Made by a program: the position numbers and the translations under genes
Shown here: positions 10,301-18,873 of the stretch, one piece after another
Layout: each line of letters begins with the position of its first letter
Position numbering within the stretch: position 1 is the stretch's first letter
Notes under the pieces: generated by a model
The model's database searches: none
What the model saw: only the letters and a program-made list of their open reading frames with translations
Told to the model about the DNA's origin: nothing
Origin: Amoebidium appalachense
Lineage: Eukaryota; Ichthyosporea
Direction of reading: 5' to 3'
DNA: 64,000 nucleotides
Assembly (NCBI GenBank): GCA_963693365.1
Contig: CAVNZM010000001.1
Coordinates: forward strand, 13,144,001-13,208,000

Positions 10301-10752
10301 CTGTTGTTGCAGGCTGGCAAATGGCGCTTTCCGCATACACATACGAAATTCAGCACAGGGCGGGCAAACACCACAGCAATGCTGATGGACTCTCTCGGCC
10401 ATCTAAAGAAAATGCGCAACCAGGACCCGAAGATACTGAGCTGACATACCCCTCACTGATCGGCACAGTCTCGGGCTCGTCCACGGTGTTTGCGGTAACA
10501 CGCTCCGCCGCAGCGACAGCGCAGGCACAAGCTGCCACCCACCCACCCCCAGCTGAACCCACGAAACCTAATACCACGCCGCCAGAATTTATTCCCCCAA
10601 AACGGATGGACGAATGCCCACCTATGAACAGTATGTGTCAGCACAGAAGGCTGATAAACACATTGCGAAAGTTAGGGCCTACCTGGAAAAAGCACCGGGC
10701 TACGAATTATTTGGCAACGAAATCGCGATGGAAGCTAGTCGCTGCACCATAG
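7273..10752 (+). CDS. Pol (protease, reverse transcriptase, RNase H) of the plus element
   Basis: Pol polyprotein in the gag frame, open from the codon after the gag TAG, 1,159 codons. The protease has VVVDSGASHSCIS (catalytic DSG) and LLGVDFMGP. The RT has VLVAKKDGSLRVCIDFRMLN, LPRIDMAL, FSALDLNGGYHQV, LIYLDDILVM (catalytic YLDD) and LGHRVCPDGIKV. RNase H has VDSDASQYALGAVISQ, AYASRTLSKSERNYA and LLRTDHSSL, ending HHSNADGLSRPS. A Lys-rich insertion of about 50 residues (SKEDSELL to KKKAQKNAAW) sits between the RT connection and RNase H. A poorly conserved region of about 230 residues separates protease and RT. The frame stops just after overlapping the integrase frame. Confidence 0.93.
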   Translation, partial: EGGQGTGLSPVEHNVFDLIAELELCSPLADKLQNKSTGAEISVVSEPSHESACAPPPHEQLPPCTDPPMHTHTPPPRKKKNVHFADRVHSSIAEPRHENATVCTLTHENKCTATLARMYVHGKLVTVVVDSGASHSCISTAFYESLPVVARKRIQHVPNFSVLDAQSNEMTCQGSISLTLAIPNESALVVHRWHVIDNLPYDALLGVDFMGPQQGRIDYGAAELSFMYAKGNRRCSIPVWWLRGSAEETAVSRVLITTTGIHLPVDASNIATCKIKLAAGAPPPRTLDCCMGTVVPCGPLNSRAYTTACSVTSLARISNNEPPLSTSEESVIEDEYECKVLLTNTSDHHVYLGPGTEVAMFIPLQSDDTVTLLARPHSGNGTRRATTPHPGHPLGTSAKTNFSSQESTDEPTEHEPHTFQAATNINGSIKVCERSKIMNMSTKENTTQRSSTKMNGFGNPARTKPEVGPPTIEAADGAPSTTALEDTNNLRKRTHECTSDGEAATDDDLPFGVKPPEEYDMPGTPPDQRKPLAKRIRKLLKKWKHVFSAHDNDFGLSTLDELSIEVTTTIPQYRRPYNIPHHLRDSLHKQIQNWVEFGVIEPASSPYSAPMVLVAKKDGSLRVCIDFRMLNLITKKDGYPLPRIDMALGMLRGARVFSALDLNGGYHQVKVADNDKEKLAFTTPWGQYQFARAPFGVSNMPAVFSRMMNRVFAGMLWTHVLIYLDDILVMSPTIEEHFGHLDSCFSRLCDAGLKLKGRKCSLFMEEVGYLGHRVCPDGIKVDPEKVAAIKNKSYPQNLSELRSDLGLFSYYRIFVDDFSHTAEPLTRMLGTSKEDSELLKRIHAKMPPSTKPAKRNGSAKQRKDEAKNLHADSAAILATKKKAQKNAAWVWGTEQEKAYNTLKNALINAPVLAHPDFTKPFIVDSDASQYALGAVISQVGDDGKERPIAYASRTLSKSERNYAANKREALGVYWAVCKAFRAYTYGAPFLLRTDHSSLTRILSTGDAPEPVVAGWQMALSAYTYEIQHRAGKHHSNADGLSRPSKENAQPGPEDTELTYPSLIGTVSGSSTVFAVTRSAAATAQAQAATHPPPAEPTKPNTTPPEFIPPKRMDECPPMNSMCQHRRLINTLRKLGPTWKKHRATNYLATKSRWKLVAAP

Positions 10753-12173
10753 ACAATGACCTTGTGTATGTGTGGGTCCTAGAACAGCGTGGCCCCCGCA
10801 AACCCAGCAAGGAACCACGAATTTGGGTGCCGTCTACGCTTGTGCGCCTCGTTTTGGCCGCATGTCACGACGCCCCAACCGCAGGTCACCTCGACGCAGC
10901 ACGCACCTTCCACCGTGTTACCCAGATAGCATGGTGGCCACGTGTATGGCAAGACTCGGTGCAGTGGGTAACCACATGCAAAGCCTGTCAATACCGGAAG
11001 ACACCCCGAATGCAAAAGAAACTACGAATTCACGATGGTTTTATCCCCACCTATCCCTTTCAATACGTGTCTATGGACATTACTGAGATGCCTACGAAAT
11101 CTGATCTCAGAGTTTCCCTGTTGGTGTTTCTCGACCTCTTCACTCGCTGGCCGGAAGTGATTTTATTTCACAAAACACCCACAGCCGAAGATGTGGCAAA
11201 GGCATTCGAAGACTCCATCTACTGCCGTCACGGTCGTCCGGAATTTTTAGTATCAGACAACGGCGCGAATTTGGCAGCTATGTTGGTCACAGATGTCTGT
11301 CGAGTGTTGGCTACAAAACGAATTTTTGCAAGTCCCTACAGCCCCCAGACCAATGGTGCCGTAGAGCGATTCAATCGCACACTTAAGAATATTCTTGCCA
11401 CTCTCGTGCAGGATAAACACCACGAATGGATTGACTACTTACCGCAAGTACTGTTTTCCTACCGCACCGCCTACCACTCTTCCTTGGGGGACACGCCATT
11501 CTTCATGCTTTATGGCAGAGATCCGGTCGAGCCCCCCCGCCCCCCAATTGCGGCTTCATGTGGGATGGAGACGGAGGAATACCGTCGAGAACTACTGCAA
11601 CGAGTGCAGTATGCCCGGCAAACAGTCACACGAATTATGTCTGAAGCTGCCCGTCGTAGTAAAATCACGGCTAACAAAAATGCTCGTGAACCCACAGAAC
11701 TCGAGGGTCTGGTGTTGAAAGCAGTCACAGACTCCACCACCGACCACAGTCTACCCACGGCACTCAGACCTAAATGGGAAGGTCCGTATCGCGTCCTGCG
11801 GCGCGTTACCGACGCCCCCATGTCTTACGAAATTCAGCGGGTTGGGTCAACGGACACCGTTCGAGCACACGCACGTCACTTAAAGCCGTATTTTCCCCGT
11901 GACGACGTTGATATGACGCCAGCCGACTCTGGTCCGCAAGATTCACCCACCCCCACCTTCGAAGTGGCAAAAATTATTGCCCACAAGTACGACTCGGCAA
12001 CTGCCCAAGCCCTTTACAAAGTTCGTTGGAAAGGGTACACGGCTAAGAACGACACCTGGGAACCTCACTCCGGCCTGCAAGACACAGCCGCAGGAGCACT
12101 CACAGACTACCTAGGTACTTTGGTGGCCGGCCCTGCCAGCCAGCCCGCACGAAAGAAGCGCCGACGTCGCTAA
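10572..12173 (+). CDS. Integrase with C-terminal chromodomain, plus element
   Basis: Inserts the cDNA into the genome. The frame is -1 relative to pol and open from 10,572; its first ATG is at 10,614, giving 519 residues. An HHCC zinc-binding region (CHDAPTAGHLDAARTFH to CKAC) is followed by the DDE core: Asp in SMDITEMP, Asp in LVSDNGANL and Glu in NGAVERFNRTL. A GPYRVLRRV segment follows. A chromodomain near the C-terminus (FEVAKIIAHKYD, LYKVRWKGYTAKNDTWEPHS) would bind modified histone tails and guide insertion, which defines a chromovirus. It ends in TAA, 65 bp before the 3' LTR. Confidence 0.92.
   Translation, partial: YHAARIYSPKTDGRMPTYEQYVSAQKADKHIAKVRAYLEKAPGYELFGNEIAMEASRCTIDNDLVYVWVLEQRGPRKPSKEPRIWVPSTLVRLVLAACHDAPTAGHLDAARTFHRVTQIAWWPRVWQDSVQWVTTCKACQYRKTPRMQKKLRIHDGFIPTYPFQYVSMDITEMPTKSDLRVSLLVFLDLFTRWPEVILFHKTPTAEDVAKAFEDSIYCRHGRPEFLVSDNGANLAAMLVTDVCRVLATKRIFASPYSPQTNGAVERFNRTLKNILATLVQDKHHEWIDYLPQVLFSYRTAYHSSLGDTPFFMLYGRDPVEPPRPPIAASCGMETEEYRRELLQRVQYARQTVTRIMSEAARRSKITANKNAREPTELEGLVLKAVTDSTTDHSLPTALRPKWEGPYRVLRRVTDAPMSYEIQRVGSTDTVRAHARHLKPYFPRDDVDMTPADSGPQDSPTPTFEVAKIIAHKYDSATAQALYKVRWKGYTAKNDTWEPHSGLQDTAAGALTDYLGTLVAGPASQPARKKRRRR
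10596..10602 (+). promoter_or_regulatory. Candidate -1 ribosomal frameshift heptamer
   Basis: CCCAAAA, in the pol frame as C CCA AAA, fits the X XXY YYZ rule. It lies inside the pol-integrase overlap, and a -1 slip here enters the open integrase frame. No downstream pseudoknot was worked out. Confidence 0.45.
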
Positions 12174-12223
12174 CTTCCCTCAGCCTGGTGGTTTACCGTC
12201 TCCAGACCATACCACCAGGCTCC

Positions 12224-12238
12224 CGAGAAGGGGGGGAG
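12224..12238 (+). other. Polypurine tract of the plus element
   Basis: Purine-only stretch ending GGGGGGGAG directly against the 3' LTR; primes plus-strand DNA synthesis in this class. Confidence 0.8.
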
Positions 12239-12848
12239 TGTAAACATCTGTACACGCCGTACATGTTTACTATTACGAATATACTGTACATATCATAGTG
12301 ATCACGTAGATATTGTGTACATATGATCAGATCAATATCACACGCGACAGCCGCGGGCTGCGGCTCACGACTGAGCCGCGGCGCCGGCAATATGCAGTGG
12401 CCGTGCAGTCAGTATGAACCAATAGAATTCGAGAACCGCTAGGATAGGAATGCAAGTCTCATCCACTACGGAGGCGACATCTATAGCTAAACGAACGGAA
12501 CCAATAAGGAAATCAGACCCAGTTGCATAAACCTAAACGGGCTTAAGTATTGACCAATCATTTGCCACAAAGTTATCCTTTTAGTTAGCTTCATGTTATT
12601 GGTGCACTGTGTGCACATAAAGACGACCGCACTCTTCTGACTGGTCAGAAGTCACGAAGGCATCAATGCCACCCATCCAGATGATCCGGAACCTGGGGGC
12701 TATATAAACAAGCCGTCCCAGTACGGGGGATCACTCTGAACGAGCACATTAAATAGTAACCTGGCCGCGTGTGCCTTACTACCCGTTCTCTGTCTTTATT
12801 CTGATTCAGTTGTTCTCTGCCTTATCCCAACTAGTTCAACTGTTTACA
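12239..12848 (+). repeat. 3' LTR of the plus element
   Basis: 610 bp, identical to the 5' LTR by eye apart from A at 12,495 (G at 4,866). Confidence 0.95.
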
Positions 12849-12853
12849 CCTAG
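12849..12853. repeat. Target-site duplication cctag, right copy
   Basis: Direct repeat of 4,605-4,609 immediately after the 3' LTR of the plus element. Confidence 0.9.
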
Positions 12854-13675
12854 CGCGAGAAACCGCACTAAATGAAAGGTGTAGCTTGTCGTATCCTAAT
12901 ATATGTGTACTAGAGACGCGGCACTCTACTAAGTGTACACACACGAAAAGGAACGAACGTGTACAGAAAAACGGTAAAGTTTTTTAAGACCAGGCTCCGA
13001 CGGGCAAACTTAGATCCGTACGGTTTGAGTCTAAGTTACGACTGAGGCCATCAAGGCCGTGCCCTACAAGATCATCATCACCTGGCCCCCTACGATGCCA
13101 CATTCCATTAACATTCCGATCTACTTTTATCGTGCGCCAGCACGAGCTAAGTCGATCTACTCAACTAATATATTTATCCAAGTCTCACCCCTCACCCTCC
13201 CCCTAGTGGCACCGCAGAGTCTAAATCTACATTTCATACTATCCTCCCCCCCCCTCCCTCCCCCCCTTTTCTCTACATCTACATATATAAATACGTTTGG
13301 CAACATATACTATCAAACCTTGCCAATCCTTACAAAAGGGCTTCTGCCCGAACAATGACATTCCTAAGTCCTCCTACGATCTATCCTACACACTAATTAG
13401 AATTCTATTGGACGGCTGTCCCGGCTGACGTGGTCCAATGCCCTGCGCCGGCAGAGGCAAGATGATGCACGCAGCTGCACAGCTATCTTGAGGCCCCGGA
13501 CTTGATCTTGATGATCTGTGACCCGGGCCACCCCCCCCCCCCCCCCCCCCCCCCGATCTCGATCGTAGACTTAGGCTAATCTGCTGAGACGGATTAGTAT
13601 ATGTCACCCCCCCCCCCCCCCCTGATCTCGATCGTAGACTTAGGCTAATCTGCTGAGACGGATTAGTATATGTCA
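12849..13675 (-). repeat. Shared middle LTR of the minus array, main fragment
   Basis: Continues the LTR begun at 4,591 (its first five bases are the duplicated cctag). It matches 20,552-21,299 base for base with minor differences. A TATA-like TATATAAA lies on the plus strand at 13,283-13,290; the minus strand also reads TTTATATA here. The last part is duplicated: a segment ending gtatatgtca occurs twice (ending about 13,606 and at 13,675), each copy preceded by a long C run. It serves both as 3' LTR of copy B and 5' LTR of copy A. Confidence 0.85.
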
Positions 13676-13700
13676 ACTCCCCCCCCCGGCCCCCGGAAAA
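13676..13700 (-). other. Polypurine tract of copy B
   Basis: On the minus strand, CCGGGGGCCGGGGGGGGGAG runs into the LTR start TGACATATAC. It is G-rich with one CC interruption, in the expected place. Confidence 0.6.
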
Positions 13701-13809
13701 GCTGAGTCCCACCTCAGTCACATTACATCTAACGCCCCCTAAAAAGACATAGACTAATCAGTCCCCCCAAAAAAAATTAAATAAATAAATTACGAAGAAA
13801 AATAATAAA

Positions 13810-14301
13810 TTAATCTACACCATAAGCTTGATACCTACGGAGACACCTATGATAATAAATTAAATTCCTACGACTACGTTCACACTCCTCCTCGGTCTCC
13901 TCCCCCCCTCCCCCTCCCCCCGTGTGTCTACGTGTATTTGCATCACTCCCCCCCCCGGCCCCCTCCCCCATCGACTTTTTCACACCACGATTAAACTGAG
14001 GAATAACTCTCTTTGGCCTAGAGGGAGCACTAGGCAACTCCCTCTGCACTAATCTAGCCTCATAAGCACGAATAGAAAACGGGCAATCCAAATGAAACTC
14101 AGGCAACCACTGATCTTCCTGATAACCTCCCTCAAAACGAATTAAATAATAATTTACCTTACCTTCCTTACCTTCGATAACCTTTTTATCCATAATTTTA
14201 TCTACTGCAGCCTCCGATACATCCACCGACCCGTCATAGTCGGGGGTGAATGCATCTAACACTCGACGGCCCTCCGGCCGTTTAACCCTAAGGGCCCTAT
14301 C
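13810..14301 (-). pseudogene. Chromodomain-containing C-terminus of integrase, copy B
   Basis: Continues in the integrase frame right after its TAG. It reads AVDKIMDKKVIEGK, VNYYLIRFEGGYQEDQWLPE and CPFSIRAYEA, a recognisable chromodomain with the aromatic-rich strand and the final helix. It is followed by a basic, Gly-rich tail. Either the TAG is read through or it is a nonsense mutation that removes the domain. Confidence 0.75.
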
Positions 14302-15747
14302 CTAATATTCCTTTATATCATCTACATTATAAAATCTAACATCACTCTCATTATCTAACCTCTGCACCTTATATTCCGTCGGACCTAACCTAGCCACTAT
14401 TTTATACGGACCGATAAAAAGAGGCAACCATTTCTTACCATACTTACGAAGACCTTCACCTTCACCCTTACCTTCCTGCTCCTGCTTATATCTCTTTTTC
14501 CTAGTATGATCCCTAATTAAAACTAAAGTACCCTCGGCAAATTCACGTAACGGACGTGTGGACACGTCTGTACGTGCCTGTGCCTGCTGTGTACGGGCCA
14601 GAGCTGCATCACGTGCAGCCCGGGCCCGGGTTAGTAGCTGCTCCCGGAACTCAGTCCAGTGGGGATAAGTTAGTCGGTCAGCCCCCCCCATCGGCAAAAG
14701 TGCCGTATCTAACAAACTAATAGCCTCCTGCCCATAGACCAAATAAAACGGAGAAAAACCAGTCACAGCATGAGGGGTAGAATTATATGAATGAGCAATA
14801 AACCTAGACATATGATCCCAATCATTAGCCTCCACATCCACCATTTTGCCAAAGGACTTCTGAAACACTGCATGCACACGTTCAGAGATGGCATTTGCTT
14901 GAGGGTGATATGCAGACGTAGTGATATGAGCTACCCTTAAAATTTTACACACCTCCGACACCAACTGATTTAAAAACACACGACTCCTATCCGTTAACAA
15001 AACACGAGGACAACCAAACCTAAGACAAATTTCATCCACAAAAATACGAGCAAACAAAACGGCATTAGCAGTGGGGAGAGGAAAAACTTCAACCCAACGA
15101 GTGGCCACATCGGTGACGGTAACAAGAACAGTGTTACCCTCAACCGTAGAATTAAAAGGACCGACCACATCCACTGCTACCCTTTCAAACATACGAACAT
15201 TAAAATCCCTAATAAACGACGGGCGGGAACGAGAGTGGGGACTCTCATTCCTTTCCTGACAATGCATGCATGACAACACATAATCCCTCACCTCCCTACT
15301 CATACCCGGCCAAAAATACGAACGATTAACACGAAGCAACGTCCTATTTACACCTAAATGACCAGCCATGGGATGCTCATGCACCATATGCAAAACCTCA
15401 GGCACAAGTGCCGTCGGGACCCAAACTCGGTGTCCGTCTGGCCCAGAACAATGATAAACTAAATCCTGCTCTACCTGACACATTTTTGCTAACTTAGCTA
15501 CCTTAATCATCTGCCTTTTATTTTTAAATTTAATCGAATCAACCGGCCCCTTTAAATAATTCTTAACCAGACCAATCAACACATCTTCCTCCTGAGCTAA
15601 GATCAAAGCCGTAGGTGCTAAGGCAGGGGCCGAGCCATGAGACTCGGTCCCGACCTCAGACACTGACAAATACCTCCCCCCCCCCTCTCCTACACTTATA
15701 AGCAAGCAACCCCGGAACCCAAGAAGACACATCCACAGACACAGCAT
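14302..15747 (-). CDS. Integrase of copy B
   Basis: Open frame of 481 residues. An HHCC zinc region (HEHPMAGHLGVNRTLLRVNR, then CMHCQE) precedes the DDE core: Asp in VAVDVVGPF, Asp in LLTDRSRVF (where SDQG or SDNG is usual) and Glu in AISERVHAVF. A GPYKIVARLGPTEYKVQRL domain of the GPY/F type follows. The stop is TAG (14,302-14,304), with the chromodomain open in the same frame after it. It overlaps the end of the RNase H frame by about 90 bases, another frame change. The first 50 or so residues read as spurious. Confidence 0.85.
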   Translation of the reverse strand: MLCLWMCLLGFRGCLLISVGEGGGRYLSVSEVGTESHGSAPALAPTALILAQEEDVLIGLVKNYLKGPVDSIKFKNKRQMIKVAKLAKMCQVEQDLVYHCSGPDGHRVWVPTALVPEVLHMVHEHPMAGHLGVNRTLLRVNRSYFWPGMSREVRDYVLSCMHCQERNESPHSRSRPSFIRDFNVRMFERVAVDVVGPFNSTVEGNTVLVTVTDVATRWVEVFPLPTANAVLFARIFVDEICLRFGCPRVLLTDRSRVFLNQLVSEVCKILRVAHITTSAYHPQANAISERVHAVFQKSFGKMVDVEANDWDHMSRFIAHSYNSTPHAVTGFSPFYLVYGQEAISLLDTALLPMGGADRLTYPHWTEFREQLLTRARAARDAALARTQQAQARTDVSTRPLREFAEGTLVLIRDHTRKKRYKQEQEGKGEGEGLRKYGKKWLPLFIGPYKIVARLGPTEYKVQRLDNESDVRFYNVDDIKEY

Positions 15748-16270
15748 CTATTCCTTTCTGCTCACTCTCCCCCCCCTTCCCCCCCTCCCCCCCCCGTCTC
15801 TCACTAGCCCCCCCCTCCCCCTCCTTCTCTTCTTCAAACAAAATATAAGCAGCACGAGAGAGAGCATCACAGTCAACCATTGTTTCACCCTTGGCATAAA
15901 ACAATTTATAGGAGAATTCACCGAGAGCCGCGGCCCACTTCTGCATCCTCTCGTTGACCAGACGAGTGGTGCCGGCCATGGCTAGGCAGGGCTTGTGGTC
16001 GGTGTAGACCTCAAACGTCCTGCCTGCGAGTATGTACCTCCATGCCTGTGAGACTGCCCAAAAGATAGCATGGGACTCTCTCTCTGGATTGCTATATCTA
16101 CGTTCACTTTTACTAAATGAACGACTAGCATAAGCAATCACTCTATCCTGCCCCTCCTGCACTTGATATAACACGGCCCCCTCAGCAACCTTACTTGCAT
16201 CACACCGAACTTTAAACATTCCCCCCCCGGCCGAAAAATCAGGATGAACAAGCATACTCGAAGACTGCAA
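15656..16270 (-). pseudogene. RNase H domain of copy B
   Basis: 204-residue open frame: VRCDASKVAEGAV (first catalytic Asp), AYASRSFSKSERRYS, ESHAIFWAVSQAWRYIL, VYTDHKPCLAMA and the closing DCDALSRAAY. The family normally has RNase H fused in frame to RT. Here it is separated from the RT frame by a length change in a C run at about 16,337-16,345. The tail beyond DALSRA is Glu/Gly-rich and ends in frame-shifted sequence. Confidence 0.85.
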
Positions 16271-16322
16271 AGCTAACTTAAGCTTTTCGAAAGCAGAAAC
16301 AGCATCAACATTCCAATCTATT

Positions 16323-17338
16323 CTATTCTTCTTCTCCCCCCCCCGTCTGACTAGTTAACGGCAAAGCAAGCATACTATAATCCTTAATATAACGACGAAG
16401 ATAATTAGTTAAACCTAAAAATTGCCTTAGTTGAGTGACAGTCTGAGGACGGGGCCACTCAACTATGGCCCGGATTTTCTCCGGATCAGGGGAAAGACCA
16501 TTACTAGACACAATATGACCTAAAAACTTAACCTCCGGCACACCAATCACAGTCTTGCTACCGCTAATACGAAGACCAGACTCACCCAAAGCTAAAAATA
16601 CTTTTTCACAATTATTAACTAGCTCCTCAAATGACCTACCTTTAATTAAAACATCATCCAAATAAGGGTGGCATACATCCAAATGAGGGTGGAGAATTTT
16701 ATACATTACCCGGCACAACATAGCTGGAGAGGAGAGCAAACCCATCGGCACCACCTTGTACTGGAACAGCTGGTCACCCAGTGCAAGGGCAGTCTTCTCC
16801 TTGCTGCTCTCCTCCAACCTTATCTGCCAAAAAGCTGCTTTTAAATCAAGTTTAGCAAAGTGAGTATAGCCGTGCAGCTGTGAAAGCTGCTCGTCTATGT
16901 TAGGGAGAGGCCATTGGTCTGCCTTAGTGATCCGATTCAGAGCCCTGTAATCGTTCACTAGACGCCAAGACCCGTCGGGCTTCTTAACCAATAGCACCGG
17001 ACTTCTCCACGGACTCGAACTATGCTCCACATGACCCTTTTTAACATATCACTCACTATTATTAGCGCATCCGACAATTTATACTGCTCCATTCTATAGC
17101 TAGGCATCACTACCGGCCTATTATCACCTGTGTCGATCTGCATTTCAAACCCTTTAACGAAGCCTACTTCGTTATCATCGGCCAGAAATGCAAACCGAGT
17201 CCCATCAAATAACTTAGCTAGCAATTTTTTCTGTTCTACCGTCCAATCCCCCTCCTTCATACCAAACGGCAATACTAACTCCGGGTTACCCCCATCACAA
17301 GTGGATGCATCCTTATTCACCGGAGTCCCACTTATCAT
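16323..17338 (-). pseudogene. Reverse transcriptase of copy B, frameshifted
   Basis: Same RT as copy A, but in two frames. Residues from ISGTPVNKDAS to VSDMLKR are in one frame (17,338 to about 17,040), and SPVLLVKKPDGSW through the YLDDVLI catalytic box to LTSQTGG are in another. The break is a T run of 5 (17,038-17,042) where copy A has 6 (1,084-1,089). All catalytic motifs are present downstream of the break. Confidence 0.88.
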
Positions 17339-18536
17339 TTCACCTCCTGTATTACATCGGTGCTGCTCGGGGTGAGGTTGAGGTACCTCCGGATATAGGC
17401 AGTCACCCTTAGCATCCCCCCTCCCCCCGGCACACCAATGCCCCCGGGCGATTCCTGATGAGTTAGTGCATGTATGTGGGGGGCCAGGTCTGTGGCCACC
17501 CTGCCCCCCACGGTGTTGGTTAACCCGTCAGATCCACGGGTTAGACCAACACCCTCCCCCCCTGCCTGCGCATTCTCACACCCGGGGTGACCCTCCTTCC
17601 TCTTGGGGGTCGGGGGAGTGGGACCGGTGCTGTCCCGGTCCCCCCCCCCATCGTGTCGGGTGACATTTTGGTGGCTAACGTTAAATAAAGTTGTTCCCCC
17701 TCCTCCTGAGTCACCCTTCGAGCCGGCATCCTCCTTTTGGGTAATAAGAGAGACCTCTATACTACCAATCTCATTAGTGAAACTACCGACGGAAACACCT
17801 GACCTAATCACTATAGGCTCGATGCCCGGATTCACTAATTCTATTTCTATTGTCTTATCCGGCCATACCCTACTAAGGGTCCATTGGGCCACCTCCTGAA
17901 ATGGGGTTTTCGGAGTAAAAACCCCTAAATCCCCTATCCTAACATGATTGCCGGCCCGGACACGTACCGTTTGGCACTGATAAGGCTCGATTACTACTTC
18001 AGCTACCGTTCTAGCACCAGACTGATAACCGTCGAGCCCATCATGGGTTTTAATTTTAACGCCGGACTGCAATTCTAAAACATTCGTACGTTCAAACAAA
18101 GCATTCACATGTCTACGGAAAAATGGGGCTCCCAACAAAACACTTTGAGCTAAATCCTTAACCACATAACAAGCAACATGCATAGCCTGGCCACCTATCT
18201 CACATGGCAACACACAAACACCTTCCACAGAGATACTACTATTATTAGCACTACCTAAGGCTGTGCTAGAAGCATCTAAAATAGGAATTTCCCCCCGGCC
18301 TGATTAAAACGACGAATAAACGAAGCATGCACACAATTAACCTGAGCCCCTCCATCGAGCAAAGCAACAGCCTTCAACTTACCATCAGCTAACCATACGT
18401 CTATATAATGCCGGCTAAAACCAACTAAATCCTCCTCCAATTCAAGCAACACATCATCACTCACACCCAATCCCTGCCCACGAAGACTCACACCCTCGAT
18501 ACCTACGTGCAACATACCTACCTGTGGTGCCTGCAC
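17335..18536 (-). pseudogene. Protease and linker of copy B, frameshifted
   Basis: Aspartic protease split by a one-base loss in a C run (6 C at about 18,291-18,296 versus 7 in copy A). The active-site loop LLDGGAQVNCV is in the upstream frame (18,536-18,276) and VLLGAPFFRRHV in the downstream frame (18,228-17,335). Here the downstream frame runs unbroken into the Gly-rich linker, since the extra bases found in copy A near 2,017 are absent. D-G-G replaces D-S/T-G, as in copy A. Confidence 0.8.
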
Positions 18537-18873
18537 GGGTGGGGTGGGGTGTGTATGTGGTGTGGGTGGTGGTGGAGTGTGTGTGTGTGATGTGTGGGTG
18601 GGTGGTGTGTGGGTGTTTGGTGTATGTGTGGGTGTGTGTGTGGGTGTAGGTGTGTCTGCAACCGTCGTATGTTGTTGTGGTGGTGTGTTTCTACGTGTCT
18701 GTGCCTTCCCCCCCTTCCCCCTTTACTCGTGTGTGTCCCCCCCCCTCCCGGAAACAATGGCACAGAAACCCCCTCCGGTGTGGTTAGAATAAACACCGGG
18801 TTGGGACAAGAAACACTGAGACCATCCACTTGTGGCTGGGGAACCTCCCCCAACCACAAAACATTCACACCAT

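Larger units (their letters stand above)
4610..12848 (+). mobile_element. Plus-strand Ty3/gypsy chromovirus, full length
   Basis: Complete LTR retrotransposon of 8,239 bp. In order: LTR, primer-binding site, gag, protease-RT-RNase H, integrase with C-terminal chromodomain, polypurine tract, LTR. Both LTRs are 610 bp, start TGTAAACA and end TGTTTACA, and differ at one base that I could find (G at 4,866, A at 12,495). That points to a recent insertion. All enzymatic motifs look intact. Gag-pol is divided by an in-frame UAG and pol-integrase by a -1 shift, which may be recoding signals rather than damage. It is unrelated in sequence to the minus-strand chromovirus that it interrupts. Confidence 0.95.
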
